47,915 nucleotides of DNA from Bacteroidales bacterium (GTDB taxonomy: Bacteria > Bacteroidota > Bacteroidia > Bacteroidales > F082): positions 1 to 47,915 of the forward strand of contig JAFTUF010000046.1 in the NCBI GenBank assembly GCA_017466405.1, written 5' to 3'. The notes under the pieces are model-generated. The model saw nothing but the letters and a program-made list of their open reading frames with translations, had not been told where the DNA came from and ran no database searches. The position numbers and the translations under genes were made by a program. Every line of letters begins with the position of its first letter. The stretch's first letter is position 1. Below are positions 18,401-25,263 of this stretch, one piece after another.

Positions 18401-19640
18401 TAAGGTGTGGGAAAAGATTGACACTGTAGCTGACGAGACAATCTGGAATATCAAGAAAGAATTGAAACATCGTCTCACCGAATATCTTAAGGTGAAAGTC
18501 GTTGAAGATATGCAACGTCGTCAAGAAAGTCCTTCTTTGATTATCAATACAATAGAAAACTTTAACGAAAACGCTCTCATCATAGGATTCGCACGTCGTT
18601 TCGCAACATACAAACGTGCCCACCTTTTATTCAACAACATAGAACGTCTTGCCAAACTTCTCAACAATCCTGAAAAACCTGTAGTGTTCTTGTTCGCCGG
18701 TAAGGCTCACCCTAACGACAAAGCTGGCCAGGATTTGATTAAGATGATTATCGAGACATCGAGAAAGAAAGAGTTTGCAGGCAAGGTTATCTTCCTCAAC
18801 AACTACGATATGGAACTCGGTAAGATATTGACTTCCAGCGTTGACATCTGGATGAACACACCTACACGTCCTTTGGAAGCTTCTGGCACAAGTGGCGAAA
18901 AAGCCGTTATGAACGGTACCTTGAACCTTTCAGTTCTCGACGGATGGTGGGCAGAAGGTTATCGCAAAGAAGCAGGTTGGGCATTGCAAGAAGAAAGAAC
19001 ATACAGCGACCAACGCTACCAAGACGAGCTCGACGCTGAGACAATTTACAACCTTATTGAAAACGAAATCGTTTCATTATACTTCAACAGAGATGAAAAA
19101 GACGTTCCTACACAATGGGTTAGATATGTCAAAAACGACTTGATGCAAATCGCTCCTAACTATACAATGAAACGTATGCTCGACGACTATTTCGCACAAT
19201 ATTATAATAAGTTGATTGAAAGAACCGACATCATGCGCGAAAACCGTTACCAAAAAGCATTCGAGATTGCAGCATGGAAGAAGAAAGTTGAAGCTAACTG
19301 GGATAAGATTGAAGTCGAGGCTATTAAGATTCCAGATCCAAACGTCAGATCATTGACTTTCGGTGATGCAATCATTGCTGAGATAACATTGAAGACACCT
19401 GGTTTAGACAGAGGCGACGTCGGTATTGAAATTGTCTTTGGCGGCAAGGATACCAACGGCAACGACAAATTAATGAGCGTTGAACAATTGCAATTGGTTG
19501 ATTCAGGAGAAGGTTGGGCTAGATATTACATTAACATGCCGTTAAATAAAGCCGGAGTATTCGATTACACCTTCAGAATCTATCCTAACAACGAAATGTT
19601 GCCTCACAGACAAGATTTCGCTTTAGTCAAATGGATATAA
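15414..19640 (+). CDS. Glycogen synthase (GT3) - glycogen phosphorylase (GT35) fusion
   Basis: One 1408-residue frame holds two enzymes of opposite direction. Residues 1 to about 550 are a GT3-type glycogen synthase: LFETSWEVCNMVGGIYTVL at the start, HFHEWMTGAGVLYLR, FTTHATYLGRA, and PSYYEPWGYTPMESIAHG on the donor side. From about 570 a DUF3417 domain begins (NLWWCWDIDA near residue 589), followed by a short-type alpha-glucan phosphorylase with YFSMEYGL, HCNEGHAAF and the pyridoxal phosphate Lys1163 in EASGTSGEKAVMNG. The synthase extends alpha-1,4-glucan from a nucleotide sugar; the phosphorylase releases glucose-1-phosphate. The gene has its own promoter after the debranching operon. There is no stop or frameshift at the junction. 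Confidence 0.9.
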   Translation: MKTPNYLFETSWEVCNMVGGIYTVLSTKADEVKQILGDNYITIGPDVVKEAHETLYFVEDNTLYPEWREKAISQGLKVRIGRWKLGSRPLAILVDYTSLYPQKNDILSHLWEQYRLDSIRGQWDYIDPVLFGYAAGQVIESFIKWNVESDENIVAHFHEWMTGAGVLYLRENCPQIATAFTTHATYLGRAISGNGLALYNDLETFEPTAMANRFNITSQQSMEYNAAQNADAFTTVSEVTAAECKQFLHREPDVITINGVNESYVLDDKSRNEKRNAAKEKISNILEIMSGKKVSDDAFFIINSGRYEFKNKGIDLFINALGQLNRNENLKKEVVAVIAVPANISGIYKELEYRLEGKKAVEGRIELPCTHHIFGFEHDSVLNSLRENGLQNNENDKVKVIFVPSYLNGNDGVFNLKYDDFLYAFDLSVFPSYYEPWGYTPMESIAHGIPTVTTDLAGFGRYIQDEKMNNKSVVVLHREEGNGAVVTEEIAKTILDFTSKDEKQITDIRDNALSLVKEFYWKSLFNNYLETYDIALDKLRGRDYLKQAKKYNEILRNFNYQKQDTPNWKKITVEPVYSKDMQKLQELSQNLWWCWDIDATELFSSIDPQAWKALEHNPIALMKNLSKAQIEALENDKAFVEKLNSTYERFKEYMSAKPADNHSIAYFSMEYGLTKSLKIYSGGLGILAGDYLKQASDSNANLLAIGLLYRYGYFAQDLSVWGEQLSEYIPQNFSYLPMEAVCDENGNEVRINIAFPGRTIYAKAWRVPVGRISLYLLDTDIDENSAEDRGITGKLYGGDSEMRIKQEMFLGIGGIRLLDKINIKPTIYHCNEGHAAFCGLERLSVYITRHNLDFAVAKELVRTSTLFTTHTPVPAGHDVFEEHLMRTYLSHYPGRMNISWDDFMNLGKIRHNDPYEKFSMSVLATNLSQEVNGVSKIHGRVSREMFQQMWPGYFAEENHIGYVTNGVHLPTWTDFSWQRLYRDVLGKNYIDVQSDTKVWEKIDTVADETIWNIKKELKHRLTEYLKVKVVEDMQRRQESPSLIINTIENFNENALIIGFARRFATYKRAHLLFNNIERLAKLLNNPEKPVVFLFAGKAHPNDKAGQDLIKMIIETSRKKEFAGKVIFLNNYDMELGKILTSSVDIWMNTPTRPLEASGTSGEKAVMNGTLNLSVLDGWWAEGYRKEAGWALQEERTYSDQRYQDELDAETIYNLIENEIVSLYFNRDEKDVPTQWVRYVKNDLMQIAPNYTMKRMLDDYFAQYYNKLIERTDIMRENRYQKAFEIAAWKKKVEANWDKIEVEAIKIPDPNVRSLTFGDAIIAEITLKTPGLDRGDVGIEIVFGGKDTNGNDKLMSVEQLQLVDSGEGWARYYINMPLNKAGVFDYTFRIYPNNEMLPHRQDFALVKWI

Positions 19641-19671
19641 TTTCTTTATAGTACAATTTTACGCACCAATA

Positions 19672-19708
19672 AAAATTAAGAATTTCCTTTTTGGAAGTTC
19701 TTAATTTT
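19672..19708 (+). terminator. Rho-independent terminator of the glycogen locus
   Basis: AAATTAAGAATTTCC and GGAAGTTCTTAATTT form a 15-bp stem (one G-U pair) over a 5-nt loop, followed by a T tract. Confidence 0.85.
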
Positions 19709-19711
19709 TTT

Positions 19712-19719
19712 TATATTTG
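19712..19719 (+). promoter_or_regulatory. -7 promoter box of the AAA ATPase gene
   Basis: TATATTTG overlaps the GTG at 19719 that begins the longest frame, so translation must start downstream, at the ATG at 19734 with a very short leader. Confidence 0.6.
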
Positions 19720-19733
19720 TGAAAATAAATTAC

Positions 19734-20960
19734 ATGGAATTCAATAGAGAATTATATATCAACAAACTGCTTAATCGCAGAAACAATGGTAAAACTAAAT
19801 TACTGACAGGCATCAATTGCGTTGGAAAATCATATTTTCTATTTGAAATATTTATGAATTATCTATTGAATCATGGAACTAACAGAAATCATATATTCAG
19901 GATTGATTTGATGGAACGATGTAGTGAGCAATTTAGAAATGCTAAAAATCTCATCAATCATATTGAAAAAAAACTTATCGACCAAAAGGATTATTATGTT
20001 TTAATAGATGAAATTCAACTTATTGATAGTTTTGATTTTCTTCTTGATAATTGTTCCAAATTGAAAAATGCAGATTTTTATGTCACGGGTAGCGACACTC
20101 ATTTTTTCACAAATATGTCATGTAAAAAATGTGATGTAATAGAAATCTTCCCATTGACATTCAAGGAATTCATTCAGATTTACAAGGGAAAAGTAGAAAA
20201 TCATTTAGAAGAATATTTGCTTTATGGAGGCTTGCCTTCTGTCGCTTTCATCATGGAAGAAGAAATGAAAAAGGAGTATCTAAAAATAATATACGAATAT
20301 ACCATCTTTAACGACATTAATAAACACTATAAAATCAATAAGTTAAAAGTAATGGACAAGCTTATTGACGCCTTAGCTGATAACATTGGAATAAAAATAA
20401 ACTTCACCGATCTATGTAACTTCATAAATTCCACTAAGCAAACAATCACCAAGCTGTCAATAAGAACTTATATGAAGATTATCAGAAATTATTTCATATT
20501 AAATCAAATACAAACTCTAAACATCAAAAAGATGAAGAATGCATATAGTCCTGTAAAATACTATTTCACTGATTTAGGGATGAGGAACATAAGATCTCGA
20601 TTTGACATCTCAGACAAAACGCGCCTTATTGAAAATTTGATTTACAACGAATTACGTACACGCGATTATGAAATAAGCACAGGATTTTTCTCACGACACG
20701 TATCATATTCTGATGGAAAAATAAAACGCAAACACTACGACATAGATTTTGTATGTGTTAAAGAAAACGATTTGGTTTATATACAGATTTGTCCAAGCCC
20801 CGACAATTTAAAAATCGACACATTGGTGAGAATCAAAGATAAAGCAAAAAAAGTTGTTATAACTAACGAGATAGAACCTACATATAAAGATGACAACGGT
20901 ATTGTGATACTCAATCTTTATGATTTCTTATTAAACGAGAACATTTTCAATGAATTATGA
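19734..20960 (+). CDS. AAA ATPase with DUF4143-type C-terminal domain
   Basis: The protein starts MEFNRELYINKLL. A P-loop GINCVGKS and Walker B YYVLIDEIQLID lie in the N-terminal half, followed by the FPLTFKEF and YLLYGGLPSVAFI motifs typical of this prokaryotic ATPase family and a C-terminal nuclease-like DUF4143 segment with KHYDIDFVCVK. The cellular role of the family is unknown; members are patchily distributed and often sit in accessory DNA. The coding sequence is richer in AT than the glycogen genes beside it, a sign of separate origin. Its last 14 bp overlap the end of the convergent PCMD-like paralogue. The longer GTG start at 19719 lies in a -7 box and is rejected. Confidence 0.8.
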   Translation: MEFNRELYINKLLNRRNNGKTKLLTGINCVGKSYFLFEIFMNYLLNHGTNRNHIFRIDLMERCSEQFRNAKNLINHIEKKLIDQKDYYVLIDEIQLIDSFDFLLDNCSKLKNADFYVTGSDTHFFTNMSCKKCDVIEIFPLTFKEFIQIYKGKVENHLEEYLLYGGLPSVAFIMEEEMKKEYLKIIYEYTIFNDINKHYKINKLKVMDKLIDALADNIGIKINFTDLCNFINSTKQTITKLSIRTYMKIIRNYFILNQIQTLNIKKMKNAYSPVKYYFTDLGMRNIRSRFDISDKTRLIENLIYNELRTRDYEISTGFFSRHVSYSDGKIKRKHYDIDFVCVKENDLVYIQICPSPDNLKIDTLVRIKDKAKKVVITNEIEPTYKDDNGIVILNLYDFLLNENIFNEL

Positions 20961-21981
20961 GACAATCAGATTCCATAGGATAATTCGTAGTAATGACCTT
21001 TATCTTATAATTTTTGTCAATAAAATTATCTGGAATCTTACATCTTATCGAGCCACTTTTGTCTGTAACAACTCTACCAATCACGACAGAATCCTTAAAA
21101 TCATCTTCTAAAGAAATCTTGACAATCACTTCATTAGGAGGAAGATTTAAATTTGGAGCCGACATTGTTCCTTTTATGATATACTCAATTTCAATCTCAT
21201 TAGCATTTTCCAACTCTTCATTCTTAACTTTAGCTTCCAATGTCGGATTATAAATCAAATGTAAATCATCGATAAACATTTCATCACCAGCATTTCCTTC
21301 ACCCGCCCTTCTGTTGGTCGTGAAAGATGTAAGTATGTAGCAAGGTTCTTTACATAAATGTGAATAATCTTTAAAAGGAAGACTCAGACGTTTCCAAATC
21401 ATTTCCCCATCTATTGAAGATGTTCGAGAAAACTCAAATTCCACCTGCGCGCATAACATCTCGTAAGGTTCCCAGCCACCTGTCAGACAAACGAAGTCAG
21501 CATCGCCATGAACGTAACACATTATTCTTCCGTAAGATTCTTCTTTTTTAGTCCTCAGGCAAATCCAAACTGTCAATGAATCAGGAACGTTATTTATCTC
21601 GGTACTGAATTCAGAATTACGCTGTGTATAGTTATTATTTTTCGTACCGGCAGGAAACATACTTCCAGCATTGAGTCGTCCATTGGTGACGTTACCGTTT
21701 GCCGTTATCCCAACTATTGACCTTGAAAAAATATGCGCCGAATATTTACCATCGCTTCCAGAACGAGTAGCGTTATGGCGTTCAATTTGTTGCATCAAGA
21801 GAGATGAAAAAGGACCCGTCGATGACTTAAAAGAATGCCAATGCTGAGGCTCCTCGTTTTTGGTTCCAAGATTATCCCAGTGCTCAAAGCCCGAATTTGG
21901 AATTTGGATAAAATCATATTCCTGAGCATTCGTGACAATGGATACGAAAAAAAACAACGATATAAATAATAATTTTTTCAT
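20947..21981 (-). CDS. Exported PCMD-like protein lacking the T9SS tail
   Basis: This is a clear paralogue of the protein at 5295-6650: GFEHWDNLG, EPQHWHSFKSSTGPFS, GNAGDEMFIDDLHLIYNP and the NYPM segment all align. It has a signal peptide (KKLLFISLFFFVSIVTNAQ). It stops just after NYPMESDCLIIH, where the other copy continues into its sorting tail, so it may be periplasmic, or a truncated cargo gene. The stop codon lies within the last codons of the convergent ATPase. The frame opens at 22008, but a -7 box TATCTTTG at 21989-21996 places the real start at the ATG at 21981, close to leaderless. Confidence 0.78.
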   Translation of the reverse strand: MKKLLFISLFFFVSIVTNAQEYDFIQIPNSGFEHWDNLGTKNEEPQHWHSFKSSTGPFSSLLMQQIERHNATRSGSDGKYSAHIFSRSIVGITANGNVTNGRLNAGSMFPAGTKNNNYTQRNSEFSTEINNVPDSLTVWICLRTKKEESYGRIMCYVHGDADFVCLTGGWEPYEMLCAQVEFEFSRTSSIDGEMIWKRLSLPFKDYSHLCKEPCYILTSFTTNRRAGEGNAGDEMFIDDLHLIYNPTLEAKVKNEELENANEIEIEYIIKGTMSAPNLNLPPNEVIVKISLEDDFKDSVVIGRVVTDKSGSIRCKIPDNFIDKNYKIKVITTNYPMESDCLIIH

Positions 21982-21988
21982 CGTGATG

Positions 21989-21996
21989 CAAAGATA
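21989..21996 (-). promoter_or_regulatory. -7 promoter box of the tail-less PCMD-like gene
   Basis: TATCTTTG on the minus strand ends 8 bp from the signal-peptide ATG, implying a leader of only a few bases. Confidence 0.5.
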
Positions 21997-21999
21997 CGA

Positions 22000-22183
22000 T
22001 TTTTTCATCTCCGCGGATCTCGTGAATCTATACGGATTTTCATTTTCTTAGTCACAACAAGATACGCGCAATTCTCGCGATACGTGGAAAATACTTTTTT
22101 CATCTCCGCGGATCTCGTGAATCTATACGGATTTTCATTTTCTTAGTCACAACAAGATACGCGCAATTCTCGCGATACGTGGA
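22000..22183. repeat. Tandem duplication, 95-bp period
   Basis: Two nearly identical copies (about 22000-22088 and 22095-22183) contain CATCTCCGCGGATCTCG and ACGCGCAATTCTCGCG. The second copy ends 3 bp before the GxxExxY stop codon; the first runs into the upstream region of the PCMD-like gene. The DNA is richer in CG dinucleotides than its surroundings. Confidence 0.9.
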
Positions 22184-22186
22184 GAA

Positions 22187-22555
22187 TTACTTCAATACCC
22201 TATAACCATCTCTAAAATCTCCAACATGAAAGTTTACTAATAATCCTGCTGGTTTATTAAGCAACCTCATGTACGTTCGTAACTGTTTAAAGTGAACAGG
22301 CAATAACTTCTCTACAGATTTCAGTTCCACTATCAGCGTATCTTCTACGATAATATCCAAACGAAGATCTGAGCTAATTATCTCTTCTTTATAAATTATT
22401 TCTACTGGTAATTGAGTTGCGATTTCCAGATCTCTCAATTCAAGTTCATGGCACATTGCTTCTTGATATACACTTTCAAGTAAACCAGGTCCAAGTGCGT
22501 TATACACTTCCATTGATGCACCTATCGTTTCATAAATTAATGTATCTAAATTCAT
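22187..22555 (-). CDS. GxxExxY protein (PD-(D/E)XK-like small protein)
   Basis: The 122-residue protein carries the family-defining GPGLLESVYQEAM motif and a nuclease-like core: DLRLDIIVEDTLIVELKSVEKL has the spaced Asp and E-x-K of PD-(D/E)XK folds. The C-terminal half (LRTYMRLLNKPAGLLVNFHV) also matches the family. Function is unproven; the family spreads between genomes and is often near short repeats. A promoter with TTG and TATCTTTG 20 bp apart (22614-22644) precedes it. A 95-bp tandem repeat abuts its stop. Confidence 0.9.
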   Translation of the reverse strand: MNLDTLIYETIGASMEVYNALGPGLLESVYQEAMCHELELRDLEIATQLPVEIIYKEEIISSDLRLDIIVEDTLIVELKSVEKLLPVHFKQLRTYMRLLNKPAGLLVNFHVGDFRDGYRVLK

Positions 22556-22613
22556 ATTCTTGGCATTTGTTCTTTACAGATATTTTCAATCCGTAAGAAG
22601 ATTAATTTCATTA

Positions 22614-22644
22614 CAAAGATACAATACAAAACAACATTTGTCAA
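22614..22644 (-). promoter_or_regulatory. Promoter of the GxxExxY gene
   Basis: On the minus strand TTG (22642-22644) and TATCTTTG (22614-22621) are 20 bp apart; the ATG is at 22555. Confidence 0.6.
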
Positions 22645-22757
22645 GAATTATTTTCTTAAAAATTATTAAGAAACAATAAGTTACACATCACAAACAAGGT
22701 CAATATAATAAAAACATTTCTTAATTTAGATAAATCAAAATAAGCATCTAATAAATC

Positions 22758-22810
22758 TATTAGTAACTATTTTTAACATAACTTTTACTTCCATATTTTG
22801 TTTGTTGTAG
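22758..22810 (+). promoter_or_regulatory. Upstream block of tolC, shared with acrA
   Basis: TTTTTAACATAACTTTTACT followed by TTCCATATTTTGTTTG is almost the same as 25107-25160 upstream of the membrane fusion protein gene. The block probably holds the promoter (TATTTTG) and perhaps an operator. Confidence 0.6.
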
Positions 22811-22821
22811 AAAAAGATGTT

Positions 22822-24300
22822 ATGAAAAAAATAAGCCAACAAGTCGAAATTACAACGAATCAACAAGATAATAATTGTACATTGTCAATTGTAAATTGTA
22901 AATTATTTTTTTGTTTTTTACCTTTAGTCATCATATTCCTATCAACGCCTCTAGTCAATGCTCAGGAAGAGATTGACTTAGAGGTTGTTGTACCGGAGAA
23001 TTGGCAAATCGACACTATATATCTGACCAACAACATAAGCTATAACGAATGGTGGAAGAAATTCAACGACCCTACCCTCGACTCGTTGATAACTACCGCA
23101 TTGACAAACAATTATAATCTGCAATCCATTGCAGCCACACTCGACAAATCTGAATTGATGTTTCGTCAGTCAAAGTCTGCCTTTTATCCAAGCTTAAGTC
23201 TTGACGCTCAATACAATCTAAGTGAAAGCAGCCTCAACTATTATGAAGTTACCAGCTCCGACGAAAATAGAACCAACGGCTATCTCAACGCGGGACTCAG
23301 CGCCAACTGGGAAATCGACGTCTTTGGCAAAATCAGAGATAATGTGAGAGCTAACAAGAAAACATTCTTAGCGACGGAGGCTGGCTATCAAGACGCTGTT
23401 GCGACATTATGCGCTCAGGTCGCTACGACTTATTTCAATCTGCGTTCTTATCAGCAGCAGCTTATCGTTGCTAATCAGAACATTGCATCTGAGAAAAACA
23501 TTTTAGACATCACAGTTGCTCGTTATGAATCTGGATTAGGAACGCAACTTGACGTGTCACAGGCTAAATCTGTTTATTATAACACCTTGGCAACGATACC
23601 AAGATTAGACGCTTACATCACACAATGTATCAACGAATTAGCAGTTTTATTAGGAACATATCCTTCTGTCATAGGCGAAGCATTGAACAATGTCGGCGAG
23701 CTTCCAAGCATAAGACATATCGTCAATGTTGGCATTCCTGCCGATGTGATACGTCGTCGTCCTGATATTCGTCAGGCGGAGTTACAGATTGAAGCACAGG
23801 CCGCTACGATAGGAGCGAAAAAAGCCGACTATTATCCTAAGTTCAGTATCGGAGGAAGTTTTGGTTTTCTCTCACACGACATCGACAAGTTCTTCAATAG
23901 CGAAAGTAGGATGTTTCAGTTCACGCCAAGTATCACCTGGAATCTCTTCTCCGGAACGCAAGCGAGAAAAGCTGTAAAAATTGCTGAATTAGAATTGGTT
24001 GAAAGCATTGACAACTATAACAACATCATCCTGACTGCAATTCAAGAAGTCGAGACAGAGATGAGCAATTACGCCAACGCATTAAAAACCATCGAGATGG
24101 GACAGCAAGTCGTGGAACAAGGAAACAAGACATTAGAACTCTCAATAGATTTATATAAAAGAGGTCTCGGTACTTTCACCAACGTTCTTGATGCTCAGCG
24201 TACAGTACTTTCAGATCAGAATTATTTAGTAAGCGCGTGGAACTCAGCGTTATTGGCATTGGTAAGATTATACACTGCATTAGGAGGAGGATGGGAATGA
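22822..24300 (+). CDS. TolC/NodT-type outer membrane efflux protein
   Basis: The outer membrane channel of a tripartite RND pump. The mature part begins EEIDLEVVVPENWQID, and two OEP repeats follow, with NEWWKKFNDPTLDSLI, PADVIRRRPDIRQAE and the second repeat near RGLGTFTNVLDAQR. The frame opens with TTG at 22798 inside the promoter block, so the ATG at 22822 is chosen. The signal peptide has an unusually long polar n-region: residues 24-36 (NCTLSIVNCKLFF, numbered from 22822) are coded by a 7-mer repeat (CAATTGT/AAATTGT). The hydrophobic core and a VNAQ cleavage site follow. Partner genes acrA and acrB lie 1 kb downstream, beyond a toxin-antitoxin pair. Confidence 0.9.
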   Translation: MKKISQQVEITTNQQDNNCTLSIVNCKLFFCFLPLVIIFLSTPLVNAQEEIDLEVVVPENWQIDTIYLTNNISYNEWWKKFNDPTLDSLITTALTNNYNLQSIAATLDKSELMFRQSKSAFYPSLSLDAQYNLSESSLNYYEVTSSDENRTNGYLNAGLSANWEIDVFGKIRDNVRANKKTFLATEAGYQDAVATLCAQVATTYFNLRSYQQQLIVANQNIASEKNILDITVARYESGLGTQLDVSQAKSVYYNTLATIPRLDAYITQCINELAVLLGTYPSVIGEALNNVGELPSIRHIVNVGIPADVIRRRPDIRQAELQIEAQAATIGAKKADYYPKFSIGGSFGFLSHDIDKFFNSESRMFQFTPSITWNLFSGTQARKAVKIAELELVESIDNYNNIILTAIQEVETEMSNYANALKTIEMGQQVVEQGNKTLELSIDLYKRGLGTFTNVLDAQRTVLSDQNYLVSAWNSALLALVRLYTALGGGWE

Positions 24301-24427
24301 TTGTTAAATTTAGAATTAAAAAGTTGTTATTTTGGCGGTGTAAAATAATCTTCAAAGGCGTAGCCAGAAACGGAGGTTACGAAACTTTATAAAAATTCAA
24401 TACTTGCCAGATATTCTAGTTTGATAC

Positions 24428-24456
24428 TTTTGCGGTCGAAAATTTCGACCGCAAAA
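24428..24456. terminator. Bidirectional hairpin between tolC and the toxin gene
   Basis: Perfect 14-bp arms TTTTGCGGTCGAAA and TTTCGACCGCAAAA around one base. It lies between the convergent tolC (+) and toxin (-) genes and has T or A tracts on both sides. Confidence 0.8.
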
Positions 24457-24483
24457 ATAGCAATTCCTTTTCTGTTAACCTCT

Positions 24484-24768
24484 CTAAAACAAATTAGAAT
24501 GACTTCCTAATCTAATCAGTTCTAGAATTTTTAGTTCGTTCTCGCCCACCTTAGAATATACAAGTATCCAATCCGGATGTACATGACAATCCCGATATTT
24601 CTTCATTCTTCCTCGTAACTGATGATCCTTAAACTTCACGTCTAAAGGCATGTCTAAAATCAGTTTTTCCAAAACTTCTTCAAAGACTTCCAACTTAAAC
24701 GTTCTGCTTTTTCGTGCTATTTCTAAATCTCGCTTAAATTTTGTTGAGATTACAACCTTTCGTTTCAT
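24484..24768 (-). CDS. YafQ family type II toxin (ribosome-dependent mRNA interferase)
   Basis: A 94-residue RelE-superfamily toxin. The family pattern is intact: FKDHQLRG with the first active His, RDCHVHPDWILVYS with His, Asp and Trp, and a C-terminal GSHSNLF with the catalytic His and the Phe. YafQ toxins cut mRNA on the ribosome, mainly at lysine codons. All expected active-site residues are present, so it should be functional. It overlaps the antitoxin gene by 4 bp (ATGA), which couples their translation. The pair sits between tolC and acrA of an efflux locus. Confidence 0.92.
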   Translation of the reverse strand: MKRKVVISTKFKRDLEIARKSRTFKLEVFEEVLEKLILDMPLDVKFKDHQLRGRMKKYRDCHVHPDWILVYSKVGENELKILELIRLGSHSNLF

Positions 24769-24986
24769 CTCAACAGGTCACGCTTAAAATCTTCAAAACT
24801 CTCATAAATCACCCCTCGTCCTTCTTCAAGCTCTCTCATAGCTTCCAAAGTCTCTTCAGTAGGTTGATATTCATTCTGAAAGATTTCCTGCTTCTCCTCG
24901 TAGTTTTCTTTCTTCATAATTGGATTTTGTAATTCTTCCACAGGCATATCAAGCCCTGCACTAAAAGTAAAATCAAATGTTTGCAT
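24765..24986 (-). CDS. Antitoxin partner of the YafQ toxin
   Basis: A 73-residue acidic protein upstream of and overlapping the toxin. The C-terminal half (TEETLEAMRELEEGRGVIYESFEDFKRDLL) has the helix and toxin-wrapping tail of RelB/antitoxin proteins. The N-terminal half does not look like the ribbon-helix-helix of DinJ, so DNA binding is uncertain even though a perfect palindrome sits at the promoter. Confidence 0.8.
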   Translation of the reverse strand: MQTFDFTFSAGLDMPVEELQNPIMKKENYEEKQEIFQNEYQPTEETLEAMRELEEGRGVIYESFEDFKRDLLR

Positions 24987-25014
24987 AATATTTTGGCTTT
25001 AAAAATTATAATGC

Positions 25015-25035
25015 AAATGTATAACTTAAGTTATA
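25015..25035 (-). promoter_or_regulatory. Toxin-antitoxin promoter with palindromic operator
   Basis: The -7 box TACATTTG (25015-25022, minus strand) overlaps a perfect 16-bp palindrome TATAACTTAAGTTATA (25020-25035). A further half site ACAACTTAAAA follows at 25040-25050. This is the layout expected for self-repression by an antitoxin complex. Confidence 0.6.
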
Positions 25036-25106
25036 AAACTACAACTTAAAATAAGGCAACGACGAAAGTTTTTAAGTTAATGGATTTCAAATGCTTTACA
25101 TCAGTA

Positions 25107-25160
25107 TATTAGTAAATAATTTTTAACATAACCTTTACTTCATTATTTTGTTTGATGTTA
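25107..25160 (+). promoter_or_regulatory. Upstream block of acrA, shared with tolC
   Basis: TTTTTAACATAACCTTTACT followed by TTCATTATTTTGTTTGATG; about 85% identical to the block before tolC. It lies about 105 bp before the acrA ATG, with inverted repeat copy 3 in between. Confidence 0.6.
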
Positions 25161-25173
25161 AAATAAGTCAACG

Positions 25174-25225
25174 GTAGAGACGCATCAATGTTACCTGCAA
25201 AAATAAAAACACATTGATACGTCTA
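25174..25225. repeat. Dispersed inverted repeat, copy 3 (GAGACG family)
   Basis: Left arm TAGAGACGCATCAATGT, right arm ACATTGATACGTCTA. It would lie in the acrA leader if the shared upstream block is the promoter. Confidence 0.75.
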
Positions 25226-25263
25226 AAAACAACAGATAATTATTGACATTAAAATCAAAATAT

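Noticed and set aside
24425-24432. Plus-strand promoter TACTTTTG reading into the toxin gene as antisense
   Set aside because: The box is mostly part of the perfect terminator hairpin and nothing downstream supports a transcript.
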